Positions 6,152 through 7,117 of a stretch of DNA of 7,117 nucleotides are shown piece by piece (the first letter of the stretch is position 1; the number at the start of each line of letters is the position of its first letter). The stretch is taken from assembly GCA_026708165.1 (NCBI GenBank), contig JAPOVO010000411.1:1-7117 (forward strand), given 5' to 3'. Origin of the DNA: Chloroflexota bacterium. GTDB lineage: Bacteria > Chloroflexota > UBA11872 > VXNJ01. Below the pieces are notes generated by a model. The model saw nothing but the letters and a program-made list of their open reading frames with translations, made no database searches and was not told the origin of the DNA. The position numbers and the translations under genes are program-made.

Positions 6152-7110
6152 TGTCCTCGATTTCCGTGTGCGCCACCGTCAAGAACGAAGCCGACTCTGT
6201 CGAAGAGCTGATTTCGGACCTCAAGAATCAGACACGGTTGCCAGACGAGGTCGTCGTCGTGGACGGAGGGTCGACCGACGGCACTGACGGGCGGCTTGCG
6301 GCGGGGCTTGAAGGATGGACGTCCTTTAAGCTCATCCACTTCCCCGGGTCCAACATCTCCCAGGGCAGGAATCGTGCTGTCGCTGCATCCTCCGGAGATA
6401 TAGTCGCGCTGCTCGATGCGGGACTGCGTCTCAAGCCGGAATGGCTCGAATCGCTCGCCAGGGTTCTGGAGTCTAGGGCCTCGGCCGACGTTGTTTTCGG
6501 ATATGTGCTGTCGCGTCCAGCCAGCTTTTTCGGGACGGTGCTGGGGGCCGTAACGATCCGGGACGAGTCGGAAATCGATCCCGACGAATATCCGCCAAGC
6601 GCGGGATCGCTGGCCTTCAGGCGAGAGTTCCAGGAAGAGTGCATTTTCCCGGAATGGTTGGATTTCGGTGAGGACATGTATCTCGACCTGAAATGGCGCG
6701 CCGAGGGACGCCGCCTCGTCCATACGTCTGGAGCGGATGTCGGATTCCGTCCTCGCCGCAACCTGCGGGCATTTTTTCGCCAGTATTTCAACTACGCCAA
6801 AGGCGACGGCAGAGCCGGGATGTGGTGGTCGCGGCACTTGATCCGGTATTGCTCGTACGCCATGGGAGTCTGGCTTTGCGTTCTCGCTCCGGGCCGCCCC
6901 GTTGTTTTGGTGCTGCTGGCGGTCGGCGGACTGGCCTATTTACGAGGTCCATACCGCCGTTTGGCCAAATTGATTCCGCGAATGTCGCCGCAAGCGGCAC
7001 TGGCCGCTGTGGCGCTGGTTCCCGCGATTCGAGCGGTGGGAGACGTGGCCAAGATGCTGGGACACGCGGCGCGATGTCGAGGCGTATTTCTCGGTCAGTT
7101 TACGGTTTGA
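6151..7110 (+). CDS. Glycosyltransferase family 2 (GT-A fold) with C-terminal membrane segments
   Basis: This 319-residue inverting-type transferase starts at ATG 6151, overlapping the previous stop by one base (TGATG). A TTG directly before it (6148) would add one residue. GT-A signs in order are: ISVCATVKNEADSVEELI at the first strand; VVVDGGSTDGT (35-45) for the nucleotide; QGRNRA (71-76); LLDAG (87-91) at the usual DxD place, where D89 remains and the third position is Gly, as in many ExoA-like members; and GED (173-175), likely including the catalytic base. After residue 230 there are three hydrophobic segments (about 233-248, 250-266, 278-296) separated by basic loops. These resemble the membrane anchor of ExoA-type enzymes that act on lipid-linked sugars. 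It is the last gene of the visible operon; its stop lies seven bases before the window end. Confidence 0.9.
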   Translation: MSSISVCATVKNEADSVEELISDLKNQTRLPDEVVVVDGGSTDGTDGRLAAGLEGWTSFKLIHFPGSNISQGRNRAVAASSGDIVALLDAGLRLKPEWLESLARVLESRASADVVFGYVLSRPASFFGTVLGAVTIRDESEIDPDEYPPSAGSLAFRREFQEECIFPEWLDFGEDMYLDLKWRAEGRRLVHTSGADVGFRPRRNLRAFFRQYFNYAKGDGRAGMWWSRHLIRYCSYAMGVWLCVLAPGRPVVLVLLAVGGLAYLRGPYRRLAKLIPRMSPQAALAAVALVPAIRAVGDVAKMLGHAARCRGVFLGQFTV

Positions 7111-7117
7111 CCATTTC

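Noticed and set aside
6106..6837. Minus-strand open frame of 243 codons opposite the family 2 transferase
   Set aside because: No recognisable motif. The opposite strand carries a full set of GT-A motifs and coupled start/stop, so this is an antisense shadow.

Overview
This GC-rich window carries eight protein-coding genes and almost no free intergenic space. No RNA gene, mobile element or CRISPR array was seen. The best taxonomic guess is Chloroflexota (Chloroflexi). Two things point there: the wording of the MiaB-like protein (for example IWTSGCQMNKDDSERLA and LPIQAGDD), and a small protein with the pattern GLYLYVQ...GEKIRVRIN next to a divergent miaB. This rests on recollection of related proteins, not on a search, and should be held loosely. 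Start codons are largely non-ATG: GTG or TTG for five of the eight genes.

Left part (1-1692, minus strand). A MiaB-type radical-SAM tRNA methylthiotransferase (1692-337) is followed 65 bases later on the same strand by the 5' end of a lipoprotein gene (271-1), which runs off the left edge. It encodes a twin-arginine-like signal peptide with an LGAC lipobox.

Middle (1693-2461). A short AT-rich divergent region contains a perfect TATAAT on the plus strand. After it come two small plus-strand genes: a protein of about 82 residues with two membrane segments and an unclear start, then a 110-residue soluble, acidic-tailed protein with a good ribosome binding site. An 8-bp perfect inverted repeat lies between them.

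Right part (2462-7110, plus strand). A tightly packed polysaccharide operon holds an O-antigen ligase/polymerase-like multi-membrane protein, two GT-B family 4 glycosyltransferases and one GT-A family 2 glycosyltransferase with a membrane-anchoring C-terminus. The last three junctions overlap (32, 3 and 1 bases), which implies translational coupling. Together they look like the assembly part of a surface glycan locus: three transferases extend a lipid-linked oligosaccharide at the inner membrane face, and the Wzy/WaaL-like protein polymerises or ligates it outside. No initiating transferase, flippase or export protein is visible here, so the locus probably continues to the right.

Nothing in the window amounts to a clearly new biological system. 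The most interesting point is the small 110-residue protein, which seems to have lost cysteines that I recall in its relatives.
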